Part shown: in pieces, positions 35,738 through 44,013 of the stretch
Layout of the letters: every line of letters begins with the position of its first letter
Position numbering within the stretch: position 1 is the stretch's first letter
NCBI GenBank assembly: GCA_900473745.1
Contig: UCMW01000015.1
Coordinates: 62,001-126,000, forward strand
Reading direction: 5' to 3'
DNA from: Hyphomicrobiales bacterium
Lineage (GTDB): Bacteria; Pseudomonadota; Alphaproteobacteria; Rhizobiales; Rhizobiaceae
Length of the DNA: 64,000 bases
Notes under the pieces: generated by a model
The model's input: the letters and a program-made list of their open reading frames with translations, nothing else
What the model was told of the DNA's origin: nothing
Database searches by the model: none
Translations under genes and position numbers: made by a program

Positions 35738-36331
35738 ATGGCCATTCGACTGAAGGAACGGTTCGAAAAGAAATTCGACGAGGAGATCCGTTTCTTCAAG
35801 GGCATGATGCAGGGCCCCAAGACCGTCGGCGCGATCGTGCCGACATCCTCGATCACCGCCAAGCGCATGGCGAGCGTCATCGACCTGAAGTCGGGCCTGC
35901 CCGTACTCGAGCTCGGCCCCGGCACGGGCGTGATCACCAAACAGATCCTGGCGCGCGGCGTCGCGCCCGAGAAGATCGTTTCCGTTGAATATTCGGAAGA
36001 CTTCTATCGCCGCCTCGTCGAAGATTATGCCGGCGTCAACTTCATCCATGGCGACGCCTTCGATCTGAAGACCTCACTCGGCAGCTTCGCCGACCAGACC
36101 TTCGACTGCGTGATATCAGCCGTGCCGATGCTGAGCTTCCCGATGGAGGCGCGCATCCAGCTGCTCGAAGACCTGCTGTCTCGCATTCCCGAGGGCAGAC
36201 CGGTGGTTCAGATCACCTATGGCCCGGTCTCGCCGATCATTGCCAAGCCGGACCGGTATCACATCCAGCATTTCGATTTCGTCGTGCGCAACATTCCGCC
36301 GGCGCAGCTGTGGATCTACCGCAAGGCCTGA
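35738..36331 (+). CDS. pmtA: Phosphatidylethanolamine N-methyltransferase (Sinorhizobium PmtA type)
   Basis: PmtA methylates phosphatidylethanolamine three times to give phosphatidylcholine, a major rhizobial membrane lipid needed for host interactions. The 197-residue protein has FKGMMQGPKTVGAIVPTSS, the SAM motif VLELGPGTGVITKQIL (about residues 55-70), GDAFDL, SAVPMLSFP and a C-terminal HFDFVVRNIPPAQLWIYRK, all matching the Sinorhizobium/Agrobacterium enzyme. AAGAGGGA precedes the ATG. The next gene follows after 11 bases. Confidence 0.93.
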   Translation: MAIRLKERFEKKFDEEIRFFKGMMQGPKTVGAIVPTSSITAKRMASVIDLKSGLPVLELGPGTGVITKQILARGVAPEKIVSVEYSEDFYRRLVEDYAGVNFIHGDAFDLKTSLGSFADQTFDCVISAVPMLSFPMEARIQLLEDLLSRIPEGRPVVQITYGPVSPIIAKPDRYHIQHFDFVVRNIPPAQLWIYRKA

Positions 36332-36342
36332 GCGCACTTTCT

Positions 36343-36927
36343 ATGTTCGGGCTCTATATCACTCACCCGCAAGTGGAGATCGATCCGGCAGTCCCTGTGC
36401 CCGACTGGGGCTTGTCGGCCATCGGGCGGGCACGAGCAGAAGCCAGCGCCGGCCAAGCCTGGGTGCGACGCCTGACGCGGATCGTCAGCAGCGGCGAGCG
36501 CAAGGCGATCGAGACGTCGGAGATCCTGGCCGCAGCGACCGGAATCAAGGTCGAGACCCGGGAGACGATGCACGAAAACGACCGTTCGGCGACCGGTTTC
36601 CTCGCCCCTCCCGACTTCGAGAAGGCGGCCGACTGGTTCTTCGCCCATCCGGCTGAGAGCTATCGCGGCTGGGAGCGTGCGATAGATGCGCAGGCCCGCA
36701 TTGTCGGGGCCGTGGATGCGATCCTTGCGACACACGACACGAACAAGCCGATCGCCTTTGTCGGTCACGGCGGCGTCGGCACCCTGCTGAAATGTCATTT
36801 GTCGGGCATGCCCATATCCCGGAGCCAGGATCAACCTGGGGGCGGTGGCAATCTTTTCTGCTTCTCCCTTGCAGACCGGCGCATCTCATGCGACTGGACG
36901 GCCATGGAGATCTGGCAGGAGTTTTAA
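36343..36927 (+). CDS. Histidine phosphatase superfamily protein with a degenerate RHG motif
   Basis: A 194-residue member of the phosphoglycerate-mutase-like superfamily. The usual LxRHGxT is replaced by LYITHPQV: the phospho-accepting His8 is kept, but the preceding Arg is Thr and the following Gly is Pro. Other landmarks remain: [14 protein letters not shown] (phosphate-binding Arg53), [10 protein letters not shown] (acid Glu78) and [11 protein letters not shown] (second His142). It is probably active on an unusual substrate or is a binding protein. It lies 11 bases after pmtA and 2 bases before pyrF, inside the same operon. Confidence 0.8.
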   Translation: MFGLYITHPQVEIDPAVPVPDWGLSAIGRARAEASAGQAWVRRLTRIVSSGERKAIETSEILAAATGIKVETRETMHENDRSATGFLAPPDFEKAADWFFAHPAESYRGWERAIDAQARIVGAVDAILATHDTNKPIAFVGHGGVGTLLKCHLSGMPISRSQDQPGGGGNLFCFSLADRRISCDWTAMEIWQEF

Positions 36928-36929
36928 AC

Positions 36930-37634
36930 GTGAGCGCACGTCATCGTCTCATCGTCGGACTGGATGTTCCGACGGTCCAGGAAGCGGAGCGGGTCGTCTC
37001 CACGCTCGGCGACAGCATCTCATTCTACAAGATCGGCTATCAACTCGCCTTTGCCGGCGGGCTCGAATTCGCCCGCGACCTCGCGCGGGAGGGCAAGCAG
37101 GTCTTTCTCGACATGAAGCTGCTCGACATCGACAACACGGTGGCGTCGGCGGTCGAGAATATCGCGCGCATGGGCATGACCATGCTGACTCTGCATGCCT
37201 ATCCGAAGGCCATGGCAGCCGCCGTGAAGGCAGCAGAAGGCTCCGGCCTCTGCCTGCTCGGCGTCACCGTGCTGACCTCCATGGACGAGCAGGATCTGAC
37301 CGATGCCGGCTACGAATACGATCCGCATAAGCTGGTGCTGAAGCGCGCAGAACAGGCCCGCATCGCCGGCATGGGCGGTGTCGTCTGCTCGGCGGAAGAA
37401 GCCTCGGCCGTCCGTGGCATCGTCGGGCCGAAGATGGCGATCGTGACCCCGGGCATCCGGCCGGCCGGGGCCGACAAGGGCGACCAGAAGCGCGTCATGA
37501 CACCCTCGGACGCGATTGCGGCCGGCTCCAGCCATCTCGTCGTGGCGCGCCCGATCGTCAAGGCCGAGGATCCGAAGGCAGCTGCGCTCGCGATCCTCGC
37601 CGAGATGGACGAAGCACTCGCCAAACAGGCGTAA
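36930..37634 (+). CDS. pyrF: Orotidine 5'-phosphate decarboxylase
   Basis: PyrF makes UMP, the last step of de novo pyrimidine synthesis. The GTG at 36930 gives 234 residues. The catalytic array is [13 protein letters not shown] (Asp61, Lys63, Asp66), an IDN variant of the usual [35 protein letters not shown] (phosphate loop) and [13 protein letters not shown] complete the barrel. It follows the histidine-phosphatase gene by 2 bases. The start by GTG is supported by the normal N-terminus RLIVGLDV. Confidence 0.96.
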   Translation: MSARHRLIVGLDVPTVQEAERVVSTLGDSISFYKIGYQLAFAGGLEFARDLAREGKQVFLDMKLLDIDNTVASAVENIARMGMTMLTLHAYPKAMAAAVKAAEGSGLCLLGVTVLTSMDEQDLTDAGYEYDPHKLVLKRAEQARIAGMGGVVCSAEEASAVRGIVGPKMAIVTPGIRPAGADKGDQKRVMTPSDAIAAGSSHLVVARPIVKAEDPKAAALAILAEMDEALAKQA

Positions 37635-37658
37635 TTGCAGACAAACCGGGAGGAAGAC

Positions 37659-37946
37659 ATGGCAAAGGGCTATTGGATCGCACGCGTGGATATCCGGGAC
37701 GCAGAGCGCTACAAGGACTATGTCGCGGCGGCGAAACCCGCCTTCGAAAAGTATGGCGCGAACTTCCTCGCCCGCGGCGGTGCATTTACCCAGCTCGAAG
37801 GCCAGGCCCGGACCCGCAACGTGGTGATCGAGTTCCCCTCGCATCAGGCGGCCGTCGACTGTTACAACTCGCCCGAATACCAGATTGCCGCGAAGATCCG
37901 CCAGGAAGTGGCGGATGCCGAGATGGTGGTCGTCGAGGGCGTCTGA
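37659..37946 (+). CDS. DUF1330 family protein
   Basis: A 95-residue ferredoxin-like dimeric protein of the DUF1330 family: KGYWIARVDIRDAERYKDYVAAAKPAFEKYGANFLARGG, VIEFPSHQAAVDCYNSPEYQ, and a C-terminal MVVVEGV. It has no assigned function. It follows pyrF after 24 bases with GGGAGGAAG as ribosome site at the ATG at 37659, so it may share the pyrF transcript. Confidence 0.87.
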   Translation: MAKGYWIARVDIRDAERYKDYVAAAKPAFEKYGANFLARGGAFTQLEGQARTRNVVIEFPSHQAAVDCYNSPEYQIAAKIRQEVADAEMVVVEGV

Positions 37947-38077
37947 GCCCTTCCTCGCCTATAGCGGAATGTCCCCAGGGTGCGGCTTTGACGGGCCTTT
38001 CCCCGGTCAGACGATTCGGCTAAGAGAGGCCAGATCGCGCATGTCGTATGCGCCCATACAGTTCAGGGGAGCCGTCC

Positions 38078-39058
38078 ATGACCTTGTCCAACCTTCCGCC
38101 GCTCGTCACCGTTTTCGGGGGCTCGGGCTTCGTCGGTCGGCATGTGGTGCGCACGCTCGCCAAGCGGGGCTATCGTATTCGCGTTGCCGTTCGCCGCCCC
38201 GATCTCGCCGGCTTCCTGCAGCCGCTCGGCAATGTCGGCCAGATCTCCTTCGTTCAGGCCAATCTGCGCTACCGTTCGTCGGTCGATGCCGCCGTCCAGG
38301 GCGCAGACCATGTCGTGAACTGCGTCGGCATTCTGTTTGAAAGTGGCCGCAACGGCTTTGATGCCGTGCAGGATTTTGGCGCCCGCGCTGTCGCGGAAGC
38401 CGCTCGTTCGGTCGGTGCGACGCTGACGCATATCTCGGCGATCGGCGCCGATGCCAAGTCGGACTCGATTTACGCCGCCACCAAGGGTCGCGCAGAAGCA
38501 TCCGTGCAGTCGATCCTGCCTGATGCCACCATCCTGCGTCCTTCGATCGTTTTCGGCCCCGAGGACGGCTTCTTCAACAAGTTCGCTGCCATGGCCCGCA
38601 TCGCGCCTGCGCTCCCGCTGGTCGGCGGTGGCAAGACGAAGTTCCAGCCGGTCTATGTGGAAGATGTCGCCGAAGTGGTGGCACGCGCCGTCGACGGCTC
38701 CATCGCACGCGGCAAGATCTACGAACTCGGTGGCCGTGACGTTGCGACCTTCAAGCAATGTCTGGAGATGATGCTCGAGATCATCGGCCGCAAGCGGGCG
38801 CTGGTGCCTCTGCCCTTCGGCATTGCCTCGCTGATCGGAAGCATAGCCTCGGCCGTGCCGCTGATCACCCCGCCGCTCACCAGCGACCAGGTCAAGCTCC
38901 TGAAGAAGGACAATGTCGTGTCCGCCGCCGCCAAGGCCGAAGGGCGCACGCTCGAAGGTCTCGGTATCCAGCCGGTGACGATGGCGGCGATCCTGCCGAC
39001 CTACCTCGTGCAGTACCGCGTGCATGGCCAGTATACGGGATCCGGCAAGGCGGCGTGA
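38078..39058 (+). CDS. Complex I NDUFA9-like NAD(P)-binding protein
   Basis: A 326-residue atypical short-chain dehydrogenase. VTVFGGSGFVGRHVVRTLAKRG (about residues 10-31) is the dinucleotide-binding loop. RVAVRRPDLA, NCVGILFESG, HISAIGADAKSDSIYAATKGRAE and TILRPSIVFGPEDGFFNKFA are typical of the NDUFA9 branch, which in alphaproteobacteria and mitochondria is an accessory subunit of NADH:quinone oxidoreductase. AGGGGAG precedes the ATG at 38078. No nuo genes are nearby, so the link to complex I is by family only. Confidence 0.9.
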   Translation: MTLSNLPPLVTVFGGSGFVGRHVVRTLAKRGYRIRVAVRRPDLAGFLQPLGNVGQISFVQANLRYRSSVDAAVQGADHVVNCVGILFESGRNGFDAVQDFGARAVAEAARSVGATLTHISAIGADAKSDSIYAATKGRAEASVQSILPDATILRPSIVFGPEDGFFNKFAAMARIAPALPLVGGGKTKFQPVYVEDVAEVVARAVDGSIARGKIYELGGRDVATFKQCLEMMLEIIGRKRALVPLPFGIASLIGSIASAVPLITPPLTSDQVKLLKKDNVVSAAAKAEGRTLEGLGIQPVTMAAILPTYLVQYRVHGQYTGSGKAA

Positions 39059-39210
39059 GCCGCCTTTTCCGGCGCTTCGGATCGGCTGCAAGCTGCGCCA
39101 GCGTTGCACAAAAGACGCAGCTAAACAAAGACCTGCGTTAACTCAGGATAAAGCAAGTTCGCCTATTGATGGCGATCGTGGCAATGCGTAAAGACTGGCC
39201 CCCAATGGCC

Positions 39211-39231
39211 GGCCGGCAGCGGTTGCCGGCC
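39211..39231 (+). repeat. Perfect hairpin between the NDUFA9-like gene and the small peptide gene
   Basis: GGCCGGCA (39211-39218) pairs perfectly with TGCCGGCC (39224-39231) around GCGGT. It lies 31 bases upstream of the small peptide ATG. It may be a terminator remnant or a 5' leader hairpin. No strong T-tract follows (CCTTATTTC). Confidence 0.5.
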
Positions 39232-39262
39232 CCTTATTTCAGACAGTCTCAAGAGGCATTCC

Positions 39263-39421
39263 ATGGGCAAGTCCATCGCACTGTTCTTCGCATGTGCGGC
39301 GCTGGTTATCATTGCTGGCTCCTTCGTCGCGCCGACCACGGTCGCGGCCCGCAAGGACAATTGCTCGCCTGCCTATGGCATCGACCCCTGCTCGACGGCG
39401 TCCATTCCGTCGACCAACTGA
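39263..39421 (+). CDS. Small secreted peptide of unknown function
   Basis: A 52-residue open frame from the ATG at 39263, with AGAGG just upstream. The first 28 residues are a typical export signal (MGKSIALFFACAALVIIAG ... TTVAA), giving a mature peptide of about 24 residues, RKDNCSPAYGIDPCSTA and so on, with two cysteines. It has its own leader and is followed by a strong terminator within 13 bases, which argues for a real monocistronic gene. I do not recognise a family; the mature sequence is short, polar and rich in Ser/Thr/Pro. Confidence 0.65.
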   Translation: MGKSIALFFACAALVIIAGSFVAPTTVAARKDNCSPAYGIDPCSTASIPSTN

Positions 39422-39433
39422 TCCGACAGAATC

Positions 39434-39462
39434 AAAAGGCCGCCCAATTGGACGGCCTTTTT
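39434..39462. terminator. Bidirectional terminator between the small peptide gene and uppP
   Basis: AAAAGGCCG (39434-39442) pairs with CGGCCTTTT (39453-39461), with an outer A-tract and T-tract on both sides. It can serve the peptide gene (plus strand, 13 bases after its stop) and uppP (minus strand, 22 bases after its stop). Confidence 0.88.
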
Positions 39463-39484
39463 GCTTGTCTTGGATGTTTCGACT

Positions 39485-40291
39485 TCAGCCGAAGACCAGA
39501 AGTCCGACAATACCCGCCAGGCCGACGGCGATCCGCCACCAGGCGAAGGGCGCATAGCCCCGTTTCGAGACGAAATTCAAAAGCCCCCGCACAACGAAGA
39601 GCGCCGACACAAAAGCGGCCACGAAACCGATCCCGATGATCATGGTATCGTCGACCGTGAGCGCATTCCGGTTCTTGTAGAGATCGAGGGTGAAGGCGCC
39701 GAGCATGGTCGGCATGGCGAGGAAGAACGAAAACTCCGCTGCCGAGCGCTTGTCTGCACCCAGCAGCAGCGCACCGACGATCGTGGCGCCCGAACGCGAG
39801 GTGCCGGGGATCATCGCCACACACTGGCAAAAGCCAATCTTCAGCGCGAGCGACAGCGGATATTCGGTGACATCATGATACCGGGGCTTCAACGGCAAGC
39901 GATCGATCCAAAGCAGGACAAAACCGCCGAGGATCAGCACGACGCAGATGAGCATCGGCGTCTCGAAGAGCACGGTCTTGATGAAATCGTGCGCGATGAC
40001 GCCGATCACGGCAGCGGGCAGGAAACCCAGAAGGACCGCACCGACGAAGCGACGGCTCTCAGCACTTGTCGGCAGCGACAGGGCGATCCCCAAGAGCTTG
40101 GCAAAGTAGACGCTCAGGATCGCCAGGATCGCGCCCAGCTGGATGAGGACCGCAAAGGTATTGCCGGGCGATTCAAAGCCGAGGAAATGGCCGGCCAGCA
40201 GGACATGGGCGGTGGAGGATACCGGCACGAACTCGGTCAGGCCTTCAATCAGGCCAAGGACCAGCGCGCTGATAATCGATTGATCTTCCAT
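39485..40291 (-). CDS. uppP: Undecaprenyl-diphosphate phosphatase
   Basis: UppP (also called BacA) recycles the lipid carrier for peptidoglycan and other envelope polymers. The 268-residue membrane protein has [20 protein letters not shown] (catalytic Glu and Ser region), [10 protein letters not shown] (second signature with the arginine) and eight or so hydrophobic segments. The last residues are LLVFG. It is divergent from the FzlA-like gene (141-base gap). It is unrelated to the peptide transporter also named BacA in rhizobia. Confidence 0.96.
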   Translation of the reverse strand: MEDQSIISALVLGLIEGLTEFVPVSSTAHVLLAGHFLGFESPGNTFAVLIQLGAILAILSVYFAKLLGIALSLPTSAESRRFVGAVLLGFLPAAVIGVIAHDFIKTVLFETPMLICVVLILGGFVLLWIDRLPLKPRYHDVTEYPLSLALKIGFCQCVAMIPGTSRSGATIVGALLLGADKRSAAEFSFFLAMPTMLGAFTLDLYKNRNALTVDDTMIIGIGFVAAFVSALFVVRGLLNFVSKRGYAPFAWWRIAVGLAGIVGLLVFG

Positions 40292-40432
40292 GAGGTCTCC
40301 TTCTAGGGGAAGGCAAAGTGATTTGCTTGTATTGCGGGAGCCGAAACCCTATAGCTTGGAAGCCGCGCTGATGACCAGCCGCTTCGACAGCCTGCGCTGC
40401 GGCCACTGAAAATTCCGAGAATCCGAGTTCCG

Positions 40433-41125
40433 ATGCCGACCCTGTATCATCACACGATGTCCACCGCGTCCCGTTTCATTCGCCTGGTTCTGTCCGAATA
40501 CGGATTCCAGACGGATCTGGTGGAAGAGCAGACCTGGGAGAAGCGCAAGGAGTTCCTCGCCTTCAATCCCGCCGGCACGCTGCCCGTCTATGTCGACGAC
40601 AACATGCGGGCGCTTTGCGGTCCAACCATTATTTCCGAGTTCATCGACGAGACCCATGGCGTCTTGAAGCGTGACCGGCGGCTGTTTGCGGAAGACCCGT
40701 TCCAGCGCGCCGAAATCCGCCGGCTGACGGAATGGTTCCTGCAGAAGATGGAGCAGGACGTAACAAAGCCGCTCGTGCGCGAACGCGTGCACAAACTGAT
40801 CATTCCAAACGGTCTCGGTGGCGGCGCGCCCGATTCGAAGGTGCTGCGCACGGCGCGGTCCAATATTCGCCACCACATGAAATACCTCACCTGGCTCTCG
40901 GGCTCGCGCCAGTGGATCGCCGGTGAGCGTTTGAGCTATGCGGATCTTTCGGCCGCCGCCGCCGTTTCCGTGCTCGACTATCTCGGTGAGATCGACTGGA
41001 ACGAATTCCCGGTCGCCAAGGAATGGTATCAGCGCATCAAGTCGCGGCCGTCCTTCCGGCCGCTGCTCACCGAGCGCGTGCGCGGCATCACGCCGGTGTC
41101 GCATTATGCTGACCTCGACTTCTGA
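40433..41125 (+). CDS. fzlA: Glutathione S-transferase-like protein, probable FzlA
   Basis: A 230-residue GST-fold protein. The N-terminal [25 protein letters not shown] and the [13 protein letters not shown] strand match the alphaproteobacterial FzlA group, in which the glutathione site is degenerate and the protein binds FtsZ filaments and activates septal peptidoglycan synthesis. The C-terminal helical domain has [31 protein letters not shown]. Its place beside uppP, with queG following after 11 bases, is consistent with an envelope role. If not FzlA, it is a generic GST. Confidence 0.8.
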   Translation: MPTLYHHTMSTASRFIRLVLSEYGFQTDLVEEQTWEKRKEFLAFNPAGTLPVYVDDNMRALCGPTIISEFIDETHGVLKRDRRLFAEDPFQRAEIRRLTEWFLQKMEQDVTKPLVRERVHKLIIPNGLGGGAPDSKVLRTARSNIRHHMKYLTWLSGSRQWIAGERLSYADLSAAAAVSVLDYLGEIDWNEFPVAKEWYQRIKSRPSFRPLLTERVRGITPVSHYADLDF

Positions 41126-41136
41126 CGGTTACTGTC

Positions 41137-42291
41137 ATGGACGAGCCGCAGATCGATCCCAAGATCCGGAAGCGGCGGGCAGATCTCACGCGGTTTCTGC
41201 GCCAGGAGGCGGACGCTCAGGGCTTCGATCTCTGTCGCATCACGCTGCCGGATGCCATTCCCGAAGCACCTGCCCGGCTTGAGAGCTTCCTCGAGGCCGG
41301 TCGCCACGGCACCATGGCCTGGATGGAAGAGACAAGGGAGCGCCGCGCCGATCCACGCGTGCTCTGGTCCGAAGTGCGCTCCATCGTGATGTTCGGCATG
41401 AATTATGGCCCGGACGAGGATCCTCGCCTGCTGCAGGCGCAGCCGGAGAAGGCCGCGATTTCCGTCTATGCCCGCAACCGCGATTATCATGACGTCATCA
41501 AGGGGCGCCTCAAGGAAGTGGCGACGCGCTTTGCAGCGCGCGCCGGCGCAGACGTCAAGGTCTTCGTCGACACGGCACCGGTGATGGAGAAGCCCCTCGC
41601 TGCGTCAGCCGGCCTTGGCTGGCAGGGCAAACACACCAATCTCGTCAGCCGCGACTTCGGCTCCTGGCTCTTCCTCGGCAGTCTGTTCACCACGGCGGAA
41701 CTCGAGATCGATGATCCCGAGCGTGACCATTGCGGTTCCTGCCGGGCCTGTCTCGACGCCTGTCCGACAGACGCCTTCCCCGCGCCTTACCAGATCGATG
41801 CCCGCCGCTGCATTTCCTACCTCACGATCGAGCACAAGGGGCCGATCGACCCGGCTTTGCGGCCCGCCTTCGGCAATCGCATCTATGGCTGCGACGACTG
41901 TCTGGCGGCCTGTCCCTGGAACAAGTTTGCCGCGGCCGCCCGCGAGATGAAGCTCGTGGCGCGCGAGGACCTGAAGGCGCCCGACATCGCCTTCTTCCTG
42001 ACACTGGACGATCCCACCTTCCGCACCTATTTCAGCGGCTCGCCGGTCAAACGGATCGGGCGGGATCGCTTCGTGCGCAATGTGCTGATTGCCGCCGGCA
42101 ATTCCGGCTCTTGCGATCTTGCATCTGCCTGCGAAGCGCTGCTGGACGATGTCTCGGTGGATGTGCGCGGCATGGCGGTCTGGGCGCTGTCGCGGCTTGT
42201 GGCCGAGGAAAGTTTCCAGAGGCTCCGGACGGAGCATCTGGGACAAGAAACGGACGAGACAGTCCGACAGGAATGGATGACGGGGAGCTGA
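41137..42291 (+). CDS. queG: Epoxyqueuosine reductase
   Basis: QueG reduces epoxyqueuosine to queuosine in tRNA using cobalamin and two [4Fe-4S] clusters. The 384-residue protein shows the N-terminal DUF1730 part ([11 protein letters not shown]), [25 protein letters not shown], the two ferredoxin-type clusters [16 protein letters not shown] and [11 protein letters not shown] with the additional cysteines, and a C-terminal HEAT-like part. The start at 41137 follows fzlA by 11 bases. The SDR-type gene follows after 3 bases. Confidence 0.96.
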   Translation: MDEPQIDPKIRKRRADLTRFLRQEADAQGFDLCRITLPDAIPEAPARLESFLEAGRHGTMAWMEETRERRADPRVLWSEVRSIVMFGMNYGPDEDPRLLQAQPEKAAISVYARNRDYHDVIKGRLKEVATRFAARAGADVKVFVDTAPVMEKPLAASAGLGWQGKHTNLVSRDFGSWLFLGSLFTTAELEIDDPERDHCGSCRACLDACPTDAFPAPYQIDARRCISYLTIEHKGPIDPALRPAFGNRIYGCDDCLAACPWNKFAAAAREMKLVAREDLKAPDIAFFLTLDDPTFRTYFSGSPVKRIGRDRFVRNVLIAAGNSGSCDLASACEALLDDVSVDVRGMAVWALSRLVAEESFQRLRTEHLGQETDETVRQEWMTGS

Positions 42292-42294
42292 CGC

Positions 42295-43176
42295 ATGCGT
42301 TTGATGATTTTCGGAGCGGGATATTCGGGCAAGGCCATCGGCAAGCTCCTCGGCAGCGAGGGTGCCTCGGTCGCCGGGACCACTCGGAGTGCCGAGAAAG
42401 GTGAGGCGCTCGAGGAGATGGGCATTCGGCCCTTCGTTTTTGATGGTGCAAGTCTATCGGAGCCTCTGCTCGCCGAGCTCTCCGAGACCACGCATCTCGT
42501 TCAGTCGATCGCCCCCGGCAGCGAGGGTGACCCGCTGATCCGCCTCTGCGGACAGCCGGGCATCAAGGCCTTGATGCCGAAGCTAGAATGGATCGTCTAT
42601 CTCTCCACCGTCGGGGTCTATGGCGATCATCAGGGCGCCTGGGTCAACGAAGAGAGCGAGCTCAAGCCCGTCTCGGTGCGGTCGGTGGAGCGCGTCGATG
42701 CCGAGCAGGCCTGGCAGGTGGTGGCGACGCGGGCCGGACTGCCGCTTGCGATCCTGCGCCTTTCCGGCATTTATGGCCCCGGTCGCAACACGTTCATGAA
42801 CCTTGCCAATGGAACCGCCCGCCGACTGGTGAAAAAGGACCAGGTGTTCAACCGTATCCGCGTCGAGGATATCGCTTCGGCGACCGCCTTCCTCGCGGGC
42901 CCGAAGACCGGCGGGATTTTCAATGTCACCGACGACCTCCCCTCCCCACCGCAGGACGTGGTGACTGAAGCAGCCCGGCTGATGGAAATGGATGCACCCG
43001 CTGAGCAGCCGTTTGAGACGGCAGAGTTGACCCCCATGGCGCGCTCCTTCTACGGCGAGAACAAGCGCGTCTCGAACGCCAAGATCAAGTCGCTCGGATT
43101 CAACTTCCAGTACCCGAATTACATGATGTCCCTGGCCGATCTACTTGGTTCGGGCGCATGGAACCAACGGGGCTAG
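42295..43176 (+). CDS. NAD(P)-dependent epimerase/dehydratase-like protein (YeeZ type)
   Basis: A 293-residue extended short-chain dehydrogenase. MRLMIFGAGYSGKAIGKLLGSEG supplies a GxGYxGxxI nucleotide loop, shifted from the usual TGATG form. STVGVYGDHQGAWVNEES and LRLSGIYGPGRNTF are family motifs, and the Tyr-x3-Lys pair is absent at the classical position (ERVDAEQAW). YeeZ-like proteins have no proven substrate. It is the last gene of the fzlA-queG cluster. Confidence 0.87.
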   Translation: MRLMIFGAGYSGKAIGKLLGSEGASVAGTTRSAEKGEALEEMGIRPFVFDGASLSEPLLAELSETTHLVQSIAPGSEGDPLIRLCGQPGIKALMPKLEWIVYLSTVGVYGDHQGAWVNEESELKPVSVRSVERVDAEQAWQVVATRAGLPLAILRLSGIYGPGRNTFMNLANGTARRLVKKDQVFNRIRVEDIASATAFLAGPKTGGIFNVTDDLPSPPQDVVTEAARLMEMDAPAEQPFETAELTPMARSFYGENKRVSNAKIKSLGFNFQYPNYMMSLADLLGSGAWNQRG

Positions 43177-43546
43177 AACCGCGTTTCACGGGGTCAAACT
43201 TTGCGCTCGGAGTGCCAGAAAGCCTACGCTGACGAGCGTCTGGCCCCGTTCGCACCACAATTTGGGCAGCAAATATGACGAATGAGCAAAATTTTTCTTC
43301 GCCGATTCCGTGAATGCAGCAAACGGTGAGTCCGGGAGTTTTTCATTCCTCAAAGACTCCTGGAATCAAACGATTTTTCCGCAACTTTCATATTTTGTTA
43401 AGGTAAAGATTCCTTTGAGAGTCATCACAAATGTTACGCTCTGTAACTTTTCGTGATCGACACAGGGCACTTTTTTGCCATTTTTGACCCTGCTTTGACG
43501 CCGGAACGGAAAATTACACTCGTTTCAACGATCAGGGACGTAAAAC
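43177..43546. other. Promoter-rich intergenic region upstream of the RlpA-like gene
   Basis: These 370 bases hold no gene. The segment from about 43250 to 43540 is AT-rich, in contrast to its surroundings, and carries six GANTC sites, several A/T runs and a TTAA (in TTTTGTTAAGGT). Only the RlpA-like gene is downstream. The layout resembles a complex, cell-cycle-linked promoter. Confidence 0.6.
43304..43423. promoter_or_regulatory. Cluster of six GANTC (CcrM) sites upstream of the RlpA-like gene
   Basis: GANTC occurs at 43304-43308, 43328-43332, 43355-43359, 43363-43367, 43408-43412 and 43419-43423: six sites in 120 bases, where about 0.5 would be expected. The cluster lies 125-245 bases before the ATG at 43547. 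CcrM methylation and GcrA binding at such sites time transcription of cell-division and envelope genes in Caulobacter. Confidence 0.7.
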
Positions 43547-43909
43547 TTGACGATCAACCGACGCTCTATTTTCACTGCTGCAACTATAGCTGCACTCTGT
43601 GCTTTCGCACCGCATAGTGCAAATGCGAAGTCTTCCTGCGGTGGCGCCTCCTGGTATGCCCTGCATTCGAAGACCGCCTCCGGTGAACGTATGAACCCGG
43701 CCAAGATGACGGCGGCCCACAAGACACTGCCGTTCGGTACCAAGGTCAAGGTCACCAATTCGCGCAGCGGCAAGAGCGTCGTCGTTCGCATCAACGATCG
43801 TGGCCCCTTCATCCGCGGCCGCGTGCTCGATCTCTCCAAGGCCGCGGCCCAGGATATCGGCATGATCCGCTCAGGCCACGCCAAGGTCTGCTACGAGATC
43901 ATCAGCTAA
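43547..43909 (+). CDS. RlpA-like double-psi beta-barrel protein
   Basis: A 120-residue exported protein. A signal peptide ([23 protein letters not shown]) precedes a single double-psi beta-barrel: [70 protein letters not shown]. These are the RlpA family landmarks, including the DRGP aspartate. It lacks a lipobox and the SPOR domain of full RlpA, so it is a minimal periplasmic version. It may cleave denuded peptidoglycan or only bind it. Two cysteines (residues 31 and 115) could form a disulfide. Confidence 0.9.
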   Translation: MTINRRSIFTAATIAALCAFAPHSANAKSSCGGASWYALHSKTASGERMNPAKMTAAHKTLPFGTKVKVTNSRSGKSVVVRINDRGPFIRGRVLDLSKAAAQDIGMIRSGHAKVCYEIIS

Positions 43910-44013
43910 GACAGCCCAAGTTCGGGAGCGGCGATTGGTCCGTCGGGTTTTAGGCGCTTGCTCTTGCCCCTGATCGCCGTTACCACGCTCTCTTCTTTCA
44001 GAGGAGAATGACC

